DNA from: Streptomyces roseirectus
GTDB lineage: Bacteria; Actinomycetota; Actinomycetes; Streptomycetales; Streptomycetaceae
Assembly (NCBI RefSeq): GCF_014489635.1
Contig: NZ_CP060828.1
Location: 7,320,001 to 7,384,000 of the forward strand
Direction of reading: 5' to 3'
DNA length: 64,000 nucleotides
This document shows, one piece after another, positions 29,153 through 37,239 of the stretch. Below the pieces are notes generated by a model. The model saw only the letters and a program-made list of their open reading frames with translations, did no database searches and was not told the origin of the DNA. The translations under genes and the position numbers were made by a program. Position 1 is the first letter of the stretch. The number at the start of each line of letters is the position of its first letter.

Positions 29153-30253
29153 ATGACCTCGTTCGACACCTTTCCTGGCCCCGGGACCTCCGGTGCGCGC
29201 CGCCGTGCGCTCGGCCGGGGGCCGGGTGGCGGGAACGATTCGCCGGGGGCGAGCGAGGCGGGGTCGAGTGAGGCGGAGGCCGCTCGGGGCGCGGAGGGCG
29301 CCGCCGGGGGCGCGCCGGTCGCGGAGAGCGAGTGGGAAGCCGCCGGGCCGCCGGACGAAGCGCCGCAGGCCGACGAGTCGTCGGGCGCACCCGAGGACGG
29401 GCCCCACCGCGTGCCGGTTCCCTCGGCCGCCCCGGCACCCGACGACGCTTCGTCCGACGGGGTCTTCACCGTCCGGCTCGCCAACTTCGAAGGCCCCTTC
29501 GATCTGCTGCTCCAGCTGATCGCCAAGCACAAGCTGGACGTCACCGAGGTCGCGCTGTCGAAGGTCACCGACGAGTTCATGGCGCACATCCGGGCGATGG
29601 GCCCGGACTGGGACCTGGACCAGACGACCGAGTTCCTGGTCGTCGCCGCCACGCTGCTCGACCTCAAGGCCGCGCGGCTGCTGCCGGCCGCCGAGGTGGA
29701 GGACGAGGCGGATCTCGCGTTGTTGGAGGCGCGGGACCTGTTGTTCGCGCGACTGCTCCAGTACCGGGCGTACAAACAGATCGCCGACATCCTCCAGCAC
29801 CGGCTGGACGTCGAGGGGCGCCGCTACCCCCGTACCGTCGGCCTCGAACCCCACCACGCCGAACTGCTGCCCGAGGTCGTCCTCAGCATCGGGGCGGAGG
29901 GGTTCGCCCGGCTCGCCGTGAAGGCGATGCAGCCGAAGCCGAAGCCCCAGGTGTACGTCGAGCACATCCACGCGCCGCTGGTGAGCGTGCAGGAACAGGC
30001 GCGGGTCGTCGTCGCACGGCTGAAGGAACTCGGCGAGGCCAGCTTCCGGGTGCTGGTGGCGGACACCGAGGACACCCTCACCGTCGTCGCCCGGTTCCTC
30101 GCGCTGCTGGAGCTGTACCGGGACAAGGCGGTCGAGCTGGACCAGGAGACGGCGCTGGGCGACCTGCTCGTGCGGTGGACCGGCGGTGAGGCGACCGCCT
30201 CGGTGACGGACGAGTTCGACCGGCTGACGGAGACGACGGAGGAGAAGGCGTGA
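29153..30253 (+). CDS. scpA: Segregation and condensation protein A
   Basis: The 366-residue protein is the kleisin subunit that bridges the SMC heads. The conserved part starts near residue 103 (FTVRLANFEGPFDLLLQLIA) and includes LDQTTEFLVVAATLLDLKAARLL, cited by its ends. The C-terminal winged helix binds SMC. The first 100 residues are a Glu/Ala/Gly-rich disordered extension. The stop overlaps the scpB start (GTGA). The ATG at 29153 has no clear ribosome binding site, while TAGCCT lies 9 nt before it, so an internal near-leaderless promoter is possible. Confidence 0.93.
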   Translation: MTSFDTFPGPGTSGARRRALGRGPGGGNDSPGASEAGSSEAEAARGAEGAAGGAPVAESEWEAAGPPDEAPQADESSGAPEDGPHRVPVPSAAPAPDDASSDGVFTVRLANFEGPFDLLLQLIAKHKLDVTEVALSKVTDEFMAHIRAMGPDWDLDQTTEFLVVAATLLDLKAARLLPAAEVEDEADLALLEARDLLFARLLQYRAYKQIADILQHRLDVEGRRYPRTVGLEPHHAELLPEVVLSIGAEGFARLAVKAMQPKPKPQVYVEHIHAPLVSVQEQARVVVARLKELGEASFRVLVADTEDTLTVVARFLALLELYRDKAVELDQETALGDLLVRWTGGEATASVTDEFDRLTETTEEKA

Positions 30254-30873
30254 GCGGGGACGTCGCGGAGCTGGAGCTGAAGCCCGCCCTTGAGGCCGTC
30301 CTGATGGTCGTCGACGAACCGGCGACCGAGGAGCACCTGGCGAAGATCCTCCAGCGGCCCCGGCGGCAGATCGCGGACGCCCTCAGGGAGCTGGCCGACG
30401 AGTACACGGCACAGGGCCGGGGGTTCGAGCTGCGGGCCGTCGCCGGGGGCTGGCGCTACTACACGCGGCCCGCCTACTCCGCGGCCGTCGAGGGCTTCGT
30501 CCTGGACGGCCAGCAGGCCCGCCTCACCCAGGCGGCGCTGGAGACACTGGCCGTCGTCGCCTACCGGCAGCCGGTCAGCCGCAGCCGGGTCTCCGCGGTG
30601 CGCGGGGTGAACTGCGACGGTGTGATGCGCACCCTGTTGCAGCGGGGGCTGGTCGAGGAAGCGGGCGCGGAACCCGAAACAGGTGCGATCCTGTATGTGA
30701 CGACGAACTACTTCCTGGAGCGGATGGGCCTGCGCGGTCTGGACGAGCTTCCGGAACTCGCGCCCTTCCTCCCGGAGGCGGAGGCGATCGAGGCCGAGAC
30801 GCTGGAAGGGGTCCCGTCGTTCGATCCGGACGCTCCGGATTCCGAGGACGAAGACGACAAGACGGAACTTTGA
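30250..30873 (+). CDS. scpB: Segregation and condensation protein B
   Basis: This 207-residue protein has two winged-helix domains and forms the SMC-ScpAB condensin with ScpA. Recognisable segments are LEAVLMVVDEPATEE, RLTQAALETLAVVAYRQPV, then the SRSRVSAVRGVN stretch. The GTG start overlaps the scpA stop by 4 bp and its stop overlaps the next ATG (TGATG), so stoichiometric coupled translation is expected. An acidic tail ends the protein. Confidence 0.95.
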   Translation: MSGDVAELELKPALEAVLMVVDEPATEEHLAKILQRPRRQIADALRELADEYTAQGRGFELRAVAGGWRYYTRPAYSAAVEGFVLDGQQARLTQAALETLAVVAYRQPVSRSRVSAVRGVNCDGVMRTLLQRGLVEEAGAEPETGAILYVTTNYFLERMGLRGLDELPELAPFLPEAEAIEAETLEGVPSFDPDAPDSEDEDDKTEL

Positions 30874-31994
30874 TGCGAAGCAGCAGCGGCAGGAACAGCG
30901 GCGGAAACAACGGCGGGAGCCGTGGTGGCAACAGCGGCGGCCGCGGCGGGAACAGCGGCGGCCGGGGCAACTACCGGGGCGCCGGCAACAACCGCGACGA
31001 CAACCAGGGCGGACGGCCGAAGAAGCCCCGCCCCGAGGAGCGGCGCTACGACGTGGGCCCCGGCGCCTCCCCGGAGGGCCCCAGGTCCGGGCGCGGCGCG
31101 TCCGCGCGCGGCGGCGCGAAGGGCGGCCCGAAGCAGTCCCCGGGCAGCGGTCGCGGACGCTGGGCCCCGGCGACCTCGCGCGAGTACGACGCCCGCGCGG
31201 AGGAGCGCAACCGGGAGCGGTACGCAGGCAAGAAGGACATCAAGCTGCCCAAGACCTTCCCGGGCGCCGAGCAGGAGGGCGAGCGGCTGCAGAAGGTCCT
31301 CGCGCGTGCGGGCTACGGCTCGCGGCGGGCCTGCGAGGAGCTGATCGAGCAGGCGCGCGTGGAGGTCAACGGCGAGATCGTCCTGGAGCAGGGCAAGCGC
31401 GTCGACCCGGAGAAGGACGAGGTCCGTGTCGACGGGCTGACGGTCGCGACGCAGTCGTACCAGTTCTTCTCGCTGAACAAGCCGGCCGGCGTCGTCTCCA
31501 CGATGGAGGACCCGGACGGCCGGCAGTGCCTCGGTGACTACGTCACCAACCGGGAGACGCGCCTGTTCCACGTCGGGCGGCTCGACACCGAGACCGAGGG
31601 CGTCATCCTGCTCACCAACCACGGCGAGCTGGCGCACCGGCTGACGCACCCCAAGTACGGCGTGAAGAAGACGTACCTCGCGCACATCGTCGGCCCGATC
31701 CCGCGCGACCTCGGCAAGAGGCTGAAGGACGGCATCCAGCTGGAGGACGGGTACGCGCGCGCCGACCACTTCCGGGTCGTCGAGCAGACCGGCAAGAACT
31801 ACCTGGTCGAGGTCACGCTCCACGAGGGCCGCAAGCACATCGTGCGGCGCATGCTCGCCGAGGCGGGCTTCCCGGTGGACAAGCTGGTGCGGGTCGCGTT
31901 CGGCCCGATCACCCTCGGCGACCAGAAGTCGGGGTGGCTGCGGCGGCTGTCCAACACCGAGGTGGGGATGCTGATGCAGGAGGTCGACCTCTAG
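30873..31994 (+). CDS. RsuA/RluB-family rRNA pseudouridine synthase
   Basis: The 373-residue enzyme has an unusual disordered N-terminus of about 130 residues rich in Gly, Asn, Arg and Ser (GGN and GGR repeats). An S4 RNA-binding domain (LQKVLARAGYGSRRACEELIE) and a pseudouridine synthase domain with catalytic Asp in HVGRLDTETEGVILLTN follow. The target is probably a 23S uridine, as for RluB, but RsuA/RluE specificity cannot be excluded. The ATG overlaps the scpB stop. The RGG-like N-terminus recalls the repeat protein at 3570. Confidence 0.9.
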   Translation: MRSSSGRNSGGNNGGSRGGNSGGRGGNSGGRGNYRGAGNNRDDNQGGRPKKPRPEERRYDVGPGASPEGPRSGRGASARGGAKGGPKQSPGSGRGRWAPATSREYDARAEERNRERYAGKKDIKLPKTFPGAEQEGERLQKVLARAGYGSRRACEELIEQARVEVNGEIVLEQGKRVDPEKDEVRVDGLTVATQSYQFFSLNKPAGVVSTMEDPDGRQCLGDYVTNRETRLFHVGRLDTETEGVILLTNHGELAHRLTHPKYGVKKTYLAHIVGPIPRDLGKRLKDGIQLEDGYARADHFRVVEQTGKNYLVEVTLHEGRKHIVRRMLAEAGFPVDKLVRVAFGPITLGDQKSGWLRRLSNTEVGMLMQEVDL

Positions 31995-32015
31995 AAGGCG
32001 GCTGTACGGCTCTGT

Positions 32016-32050
32016 GGCGGCCGGGTCCGGGTTCTCCGGGCCCGGCCGCC
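32016..32050 (+). terminator. Terminator of the parA-scp operon
   Basis: A 15-bp stem, GGCGGCCGGGTCCGG with CCGGGCCCGGCCGCC (one G-T pair), with a 5-nt loop lies 22 bp after the pseudouridine synthase stop. Confidence 0.85.
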
Positions 32051-32153
32051 GTCGTGTGCGGGAAAGGGGCTCCTGGGGGCGCTGAGGGGCTTGCGGGGGA
32101 GTGGGGGCGGGTTTATGGTCGTGGTGACTATTAACGCGGGGGAGGCGACGGAC

Positions 32154-32885
32154 GTGGACGGCTACGACAAACACGCGTACGAACCCTTCGCCGTCACCGT
32201 CGACCTCGCCGTGTTCACCCTTCGCGCGGGCGCCCTGCACGTCCTGCTCGTCGAGCGGGGGCAGGAGCCGTACGCCGGACGCTGGGCGCTGCCCGGCGGG
32301 TTCGTGCTGCCCGAGGAGTCCGCCGAGACCGCCGCCCGCCGCGAACTCGCCGAGGAGACCGGGCTCACCGGGAGCGCAGGGATCCACCTGGAGCAACTGC
32401 GCACCTACAGCGAACCCGGCCGCGACCCCCGCATGCGCGTCGTCTCCGTCGCCTTCACCGCCCTCCTCGCCCTCCCGCCCGGCGCGCCCGAACCGCACGG
32501 CGGGGGCGACGCGGCGCAGGCCCGCTGGACGCCGTACGACAGCGCCGGGCCGCTCGCCTTCGACCACGACCGGATCCTCGCCGACGCGCGCGAACGCGTG
32601 GGCGCCAAGTTCGAGTACACGTGCCTGGCCACCGCGTTCTGCCCGCCCGAGTTCACCCTCGGGGAGCTCCAGCAGGTCTACGAGACCGTCTGGGGCACCT
32701 GCCTCGACCGGCCCAACTTCCGCCGCAAGGTCCTCGCCACCCCCGGCTTCGTCGAGCCCGCGCCCACCGGCGCCGCCCGCCTCACCGGAGGACGCGGGAA
32801 ACCCGCCGCCCTGTACCGCGCGGGGACGGCCACCGCACTCCACCCGCCGCTCGTCCGGCCCGCCACAGAAGGACGCCCCGCATGA
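32154..32885 (+). CDS. nrtR: NrtR-like NUDIX-domain transcriptional regulator
   Basis: The 243-residue protein combines an N-terminal NUDIX-like domain (VDLAVFTLRAGALHVLLVERG, then GGFVLPEESAETAARRELAEETGL) with a C-terminal winged-helix region (FTLGELQQVYETVWG, then NFRRKV). This is the NrtR architecture, where ADP-ribose or related NAD-derived ligands release the repressor from DNA. The adjacent ADP-ribosylglycohydrolase gene, overlapping by 4 bp, fits NAD/ADP-ribose metabolism. The GTG at 32154 has GGGGGAGG upstream and TATTAA (32129-32134) as a likely -10; an ATG at 32115 is the alternative start. The NUDIX box is nearly intact here, so catalytic activity is possible. Confidence 0.8.
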   Translation: MDGYDKHAYEPFAVTVDLAVFTLRAGALHVLLVERGQEPYAGRWALPGGFVLPEESAETAARRELAEETGLTGSAGIHLEQLRTYSEPGRDPRMRVVSVAFTALLALPPGAPEPHGGGDAAQARWTPYDSAGPLAFDHDRILADARERVGAKFEYTCLATAFCPPEFTLGELQQVYETVWGTCLDRPNFRRKVLATPGFVEPAPTGAARLTGGRGKPAALYRAGTATALHPPLVRPATEGRPA

Positions 32886-33907
32886 GTTCTACGACCACGG
32901 TGCGCAAGCGCGCCGCCACAGGGGCCCTCGTGGGACTCGCCCTGGGGGACGCGCTCGGGTTCCCCACCGAGTTCAACGACGTGCCGCAGATCGTCGCCAA
33001 GTCCGGGCCCTGGCGGCACATGCCGCTGCCCGCACGCGCGCACGTGTCCGACGACACCCAGATGACGCTGGCCGTCGCGCGCGGGCTCAGGTCCGCGATG
33101 GACCGGGGTGTCCTCGGGCCGCTGCCCCTGGAGCGGCCGGTGCGCGAGGAGTTCGTCACCTGGTACCACTCCCCGGAGAACAACCGGGCACCCGGACGGA
33201 CGTGCCTGCGCGCGTGCGAACTGCTGGACGACCCCGAACGGCCCTGGCAGGACGCCAGCCAGATCGACTCCAAGGGATGCGGGGCCAACATGCGCGTCGC
33301 GCCCATCGGACTCGCGCCCGGCCTCAGCGACGAACAGCGCGCGGGCGCCGCCCAGCTCCAGGCCGCCCTCACCCACGGCCACCCCACCGGCCTCGCCGCC
33401 GCCGACCTCACCGCCCACGCCGTACGCCTCCTCGCGCACGGCACCGGGCCCGCCGCCCTGATCGGCCTCCTGCGCGCGTACGCGCTGGCCAACCGGACCC
33501 GCTACCACCACGCCTGGCTCGGCGGCCTCTGGCGGCGCGCCCAGGACCCCGACGCCGAGCACTACATCGCGCGCGGGTGGGACGACTGCCTCGCCGCCCT
33601 GGACCGCCTCGAAGCGGCCGTGCGCGACGCCGACCCGGAGGACGACCCCTGCCTCGCCACCGGCGCCGGATGGATCGCCGAGGAAGCCCTTACGACCGGG
33701 CTCCTGTGCTTCCTGCTCTTCCCCGACGAACCCGTCACCGCCCTGCGCCGCGCCGCCTGCTCCTCCGGCGACTCCGACTCCATCGCCTGCCTCACCGGCG
33801 CCTTCGCGGGCGCCTGGCTCGGCGCCGACGCCTGGCCCACCGAATGGGCCGACCGCGTCGAGTACGGGAGCGAACTGGTGACGCTGGGAGCCCTGTGGGA
33901 CGAGTGA
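32882..33907 (+). CDS. ADP-ribosylglycohydrolase family protein
   Basis: This 341-residue protein belongs to the DraG/ARH family, which removes ADP-ribose from proteins or other molecules using two Mg ions. Visible motifs are GALVGLALGDALGFPTEF, SDDTQMTLAVARGL and the C-terminal SGDSDSIACLTGAFAGAW, which hold the metal-binding Asp and Thr/Ser residues. It is translationally coupled to the upstream NrtR-like gene (ATGA overlap), so it is likely autoregulated with it. The natural substrate is unknown. Confidence 0.9.
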   Translation: MSSTTTVRKRAATGALVGLALGDALGFPTEFNDVPQIVAKSGPWRHMPLPARAHVSDDTQMTLAVARGLRSAMDRGVLGPLPLERPVREEFVTWYHSPENNRAPGRTCLRACELLDDPERPWQDASQIDSKGCGANMRVAPIGLAPGLSDEQRAGAAQLQAALTHGHPTGLAAADLTAHAVRLLAHGTGPAALIGLLRAYALANRTRYHHAWLGGLWRRAQDPDAEHYIARGWDDCLAALDRLEAAVRDADPEDDPCLATGAGWIAEEALTTGLLCFLLFPDEPVTALRRAACSSGDSDSIACLTGAFAGAWLGADAWPTEWADRVEYGSELVTLGALWDE

Positions 33908-33940
33908 GTCAGGCGCGGCGCGGGGCGGTGCGGGGCCGGC

Positions 33941-34357
33941 TCACGCCAGGGTGATCGTGCCGTCCTTGACGGTGATGTCCTTCGCGGGCAGCGGGCGCGG
34001 CGCCGGGCCGGACTTGACGGCGCCGTCCGTGATGCTGAAGGCGCTCTCGTGACAGGGGCAGGTGATGGCGCCGTCGGTGACGGCGCTGACCGTGCAGCCC
34101 TGGTGGGTGCAGACGGCGGAGAACGCCTTGAACTCGCCGGTCGCGGGCTGGGTGACGACCACTTTCCGGTCCGCGAAGATCTTGCCGCCGCCTACCGGGA
34201 TGTCAGCCGTCTTCGCCAGGTCCGTCGGGCCCGAGGAGGAGCCGGCGCTGTCGTCGTCCGAGCTGCCGCAGGCCGTCGTCAGCGCCACCGCGCTCGTCGT
34301 CATCAGGGACGTCAGGAGGACCGTGCGGCGGGTCGTGGGGAGGGTCATGGGCGTCAT
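33941..34357 (-). CDS. Rieske [2Fe-2S] lipoprotein with Tat signal
   Basis: The 138-residue protein starts with a twin-arginine type signal (TTRRTVLLTSL) ending in a lipobox-like ALTTAC, so it should be folded before export and lipid-anchored outside. The Rieske cluster motifs are CTHQGC and CPCHESAF. It is much smaller than the QcrA Rieske protein and probably serves an accessory electron-transfer role. Two close starts exist (34357 and 34348). It converges on the ADP-ribosylglycohydrolase gene with a 33-bp gap. Confidence 0.9.
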   Translation of the reverse strand: MTPMTLPTTRRTVLLTSLMTTSAVALTTACGSSDDDSAGSSSGPTDLAKTADIPVGGGKIFADRKVVVTQPATGEFKAFSAVCTHQGCTVSAVTDGAITCPCHESAFSITDGAVKSGPAPRPLPAKDITVKDGTITLA

Positions 34358-34599
34358 CCTGGCACCGGAGGGCGGTGGGGCGGAGCAACCGGGACGGAGT
34401 GGCGTAAAGGTGCCGGACGTCTCAGAGGCCGGGCGGGCGAGCCGTTGTCGGTGGGGCTGATTACGCTGGACGGTCCAGAGGCGCAGTGAGCAGCGAGGAG
34501 CGGTGGCGTGGCGGTACGAGGGGTCCGGTCGGGGGCGGGGCGGCGCGGTGGCGCCGGTGTGCGGGGGCTCGGCGTCGCCGCGGGCGGGGGCGTTGCCCG

Positions 34600-35685
34600 G
34601 TGAGGACCGCGCTTGTCATCGGGACCGGGCTCATCGGGACGTCCGTGGCGATGGCCCTCGCGCAGCGCGGGGTCGTCGTCCACCTCGCCGACCACGATCC
34701 GGAGCAGGCGCGGACCGCGGCCGCGCTGGGGGCCGGGACCGACGAGGCGCCCGAGGGCGTCGTCGACCTCGCCGTCGTCGCCGCGCCGCCCGCGCATGTC
34801 GCCGGGGTGCTCGGGGACGCCATGCGGCGGGGGGTGGCGTACGGGTACCTCGACGTCGCGAGCGTCAAGGGCGGGCCCCGGCGGGAGCTGGAGGCGCTGG
34901 GCGCGGACCTCTCCCGGTACCTCGGGACGCACCCCATGGCCGGGCGGGAGAAGTCCGGGCCGCTGGCCGCGTCCGCGGAGCTGTTCGAGGGCCGGCCCTG
35001 GGTGCTGACGCCCACGCGGGACACCGACACGGAGGTGCTGAACCTCGCGCTGGAGCTGGTGTCGCACTGCCGGGCCGTGCCGGTCGTCATGGACGCGGAC
35101 GCGCACGACCGGGCCGTCGCGCTCGTGTCGCACATGCCCCACCTCGTGTCCAGCCTGGTCGCCGCCCGGCTGGAGCACGCGGAGGAGTCCGCCGTGCGGC
35201 TGTCCGGCGGCGGGATCCGGGACGTGACGCGGATCGCGGCCTCCGACCCCCGGATGTGGATCGACATCCTGTCCGCGAACCCCGGACCCGTCGCCGAGCT
35301 GCTGTCCGACGTCGCCGCGGACCTCGACGAGACCGTGCGGGCCCTGCGGGCGCTGGAGTCGGGGGACGACGAGAAGCGGCGCACGGGCGCGGCCGGGATC
35401 GAGGACGTGCTGCGGCGCGGGAACGCCGGACAGATCCGGGTCCCCGGCAAGCACGGGTCGGCGCCCCGGGTGTACGAGGTCGTGGGCGTCCTCATCGACG
35501 ACCAGCCGGGACAGCTCGCCCGGATCTTCGCGGACGCGGGCAGGGCCGGCGTCAACGTCGAGGACGTGCGCATCGAGCACGCGACGGGGCAGCAGGCCGG
35601 GCTGGTGCAGCTGATGGTGGAACCGAAGGCCGCGCCGCTGCTGTCGGCGGCGCTGCGGGAGCGCGGGTGGGGGGTGCGGCAGTAG
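34600..35685 (+). CDS. tyrA: Prephenate dehydrogenase
   Basis: The 361-residue enzyme oxidises prephenate to 4-hydroxyphenylpyruvate for tyrosine synthesis. It starts RTALVIGTGLIGTSVAMALA (NAD site) and has the conserved GTHPMAGREKSG and ALVSHMPHLVSS segments. A C-terminal ACT-like domain (YEVVGVLIDDQPGQLARIF) suggests allosteric control by amino acids. The GTG at 34600 matches the family N-terminus. A longer reading from 34486 adds a basic, non-conserved stretch and is rejected. A possible -10 (TACGCT, 34462-34467) lies upstream. It heads a run with cmk, the acyltransferase and der. Confidence 0.92.
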   Translation: MRTALVIGTGLIGTSVAMALAQRGVVVHLADHDPEQARTAAALGAGTDEAPEGVVDLAVVAAPPAHVAGVLGDAMRRGVAYGYLDVASVKGGPRRELEALGADLSRYLGTHPMAGREKSGPLAASAELFEGRPWVLTPTRDTDTEVLNLALELVSHCRAVPVVMDADAHDRAVALVSHMPHLVSSLVAARLEHAEESAVRLSGGGIRDVTRIAASDPRMWIDILSANPGPVAELLSDVAADLDETVRALRALESGDDEKRRTGAAGIEDVLRRGNAGQIRVPGKHGSAPRVYEVVGVLIDDQPGQLARIFADAGRAGVNVEDVRIEHATGQQAGLVQLMVEPKAAPLLSAALRERGWGVRQ

Positions 35686-35806
35686 GGGACGGCGGAAACC
35701 TGCGGCCAAAGTGCCGGACGGGCTGGTAGTGCGCACCCAGTAACCTTGTGCGGGGCGCTTTCGCGGCCCTGTATCCCACCACCACGCACCAGGAAGGTGT
35801 CCCCCC

Positions 35807-36496
35807 GTGGAAAACGGCGCCGCCCAGCCTGTGATCGTCGCTATTGACGGTCCCTCCGGCACCGGGAAGTCGAGCACGTCGAAGGCTGTGGCCGGGCAGC
35901 TCGGACTGAGCTACCTGGACACGGGGGCCCAGTACCGGGCGATCACCTGGTGGATGGTGCACAACGGGATCGACATCGACGACGCCTCGGCGATCGCCGC
36001 CGTCGCCGGGAAGCCGGAGATCGTGTCGGGGACGGATCCGGCGGCGCCGACGATCCACGTGGACGGCGTGGACGTCTCCGGGCCGATCCGGACGCAGGAG
36101 GTGACGTCCAAGGTGAGCGCCGTGAGCGCGGTGCCCGAGGTGCGGACGCGGATCACGGAGCTGCAACGGTCGATCGCCGCCGGCGCCGGGAACGGCATCG
36201 TCGTCGAGGGCCGGGACATCGGGACGACCGTGCTGCCGGACGCCGATCTCAAGATCTTCCTCACCGCCTCCGCCGAGGCGAGGGCGGCCCGGCGCAGCGG
36301 GGAACTGGGCCAGGGCACCGACGTCGCCGCGACCCGCGAGGCGCTGATCAAGCGGGACGCGGCGGACTCCAGCCGCAAGACCTCGCCGCTCGCGAAGGCC
36401 GCCGACGCGGTCGAGGTGGACACCACCGAGTTGACGCTGGCGCAGGTCATCGAGTGCGTCGTGACCCTCGTCGAGGAGAAGCGGGCCGGTAAGTGA
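35807..36496 (+). CDS. cmk: Cytidylate kinase
   Basis: This 229-residue kinase phosphorylates CMP and dCMP. The P-loop is IDGPSGTGKSST, the NMP-binding segment includes YLDTGAQYRAITW, and VVEGRDIGTTVLPDA is a clear family signature. The GTG at 35807 follows AGGAAGG. The stop overlaps the next gene's GTG by 4 bp, as is common for cmk-plsC-der clusters. Confidence 0.96.
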   Translation: MENGAAQPVIVAIDGPSGTGKSSTSKAVAGQLGLSYLDTGAQYRAITWWMVHNGIDIDDASAIAAVAGKPEIVSGTDPAAPTIHVDGVDVSGPIRTQEVTSKVSAVSAVPEVRTRITELQRSIAAGAGNGIVVEGRDIGTTVLPDADLKIFLTASAEARAARRSGELGQGTDVAATREALIKRDAADSSRKTSPLAKAADAVEVDTTELTLAQVIECVVTLVEEKRAGK

Positions 36497-37167
36497 GCCT
36501 CCTGCGTTCTCCCCGGCCGGCTCCGACCGGGCCCTCCGAGAAGGGCGCCGAGGTCGGGCGGCGGATCGGCGTCGGGCTGATGTACGGCTTGTGGAAGCCC
36601 CGCGTGCTCGGCGCGTGGCGGGTTCCGGTGAGCGGGCCGGTCATCTTCGCCGTCAACCACTCGCACAACATCGACGGCCCGATGGTGATGGGCGTCGCGC
36701 CCAGGCCGACGCACTTCCTGATCAAGAAGGAGGCGTTCGTCGGCCCCCTCGACCCCTTCCTCCTGGGCATCGGCCAGCTGAAGGTGGACCGCGCGTCCAC
36801 CGACCGGAACGCCGTCACGCAGGCGCTGAGCGTCCTCGACAACGGCGGCGTCCTCGGGATCTTCCCCGAGGGCAGCCGGGGCGAGGGCGACTTCGCGGCG
36901 CTACGGGCGGGCCTCGCCTACTTCGCCGTCCGCGGGAACGCCCCCATCGTCCCCGTGGCCGTCCTGGGAAGTTCCGAGCGGCAAGGACGGTTGGTCAAGG
37001 GGCTGCCCCCGCTGCGCTCGCGCGTGGACGTCGTCTTCGGCGACCCCTTCGACGCGAGCGACGGCACCGGCCGCCGCACCCGCAAGGCCCTCGACGAGGC
37101 CACCGAACGCATCCAGAAGCAGCTCACCGCGCACCTGGAAAACGCCAAGCGCCTCACCGGGCGCTAG
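36493..37167 (+). CDS. 1-acylglycerol-3-phosphate acyltransferase family (PlsC-like)
   Basis: The 224-residue protein has the two acyltransferase signatures: NHSHNID (HX4D) and GIFPEGSRGEG. It probably makes phosphatidic acid at the inner face of the membrane. Streptomycetes carry several paralogues, so the exact substrate is open. It is coupled to cmk (GTGA overlap) and lies 72 bp before der. Confidence 0.9.
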   Translation: MSLLRSPRPAPTGPSEKGAEVGRRIGVGLMYGLWKPRVLGAWRVPVSGPVIFAVNHSHNIDGPMVMGVAPRPTHFLIKKEAFVGPLDPFLLGIGQLKVDRASTDRNAVTQALSVLDNGGVLGIFPEGSRGEGDFAALRAGLAYFAVRGNAPIVPVAVLGSSERQGRLVKGLPPLRSRVDVVFGDPFDASDGTGRRTRKALDEATERIQKQLTAHLENAKRLTGR

Positions 37168-37239
37168 GCGACACTTAGTAGTGGACCAGCCCAAACACGG
37201 CGTCCACCGATCACCACGATGAACGAGGTACGGAACTTC

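Noticed and set aside
34486..34599. N-terminal extension of prephenate dehydrogenase
   Set aside because: The added residues are a basic Arg/Gly run without counterpart in the family; GTG at 34600 gives the conserved start RTALVIG.
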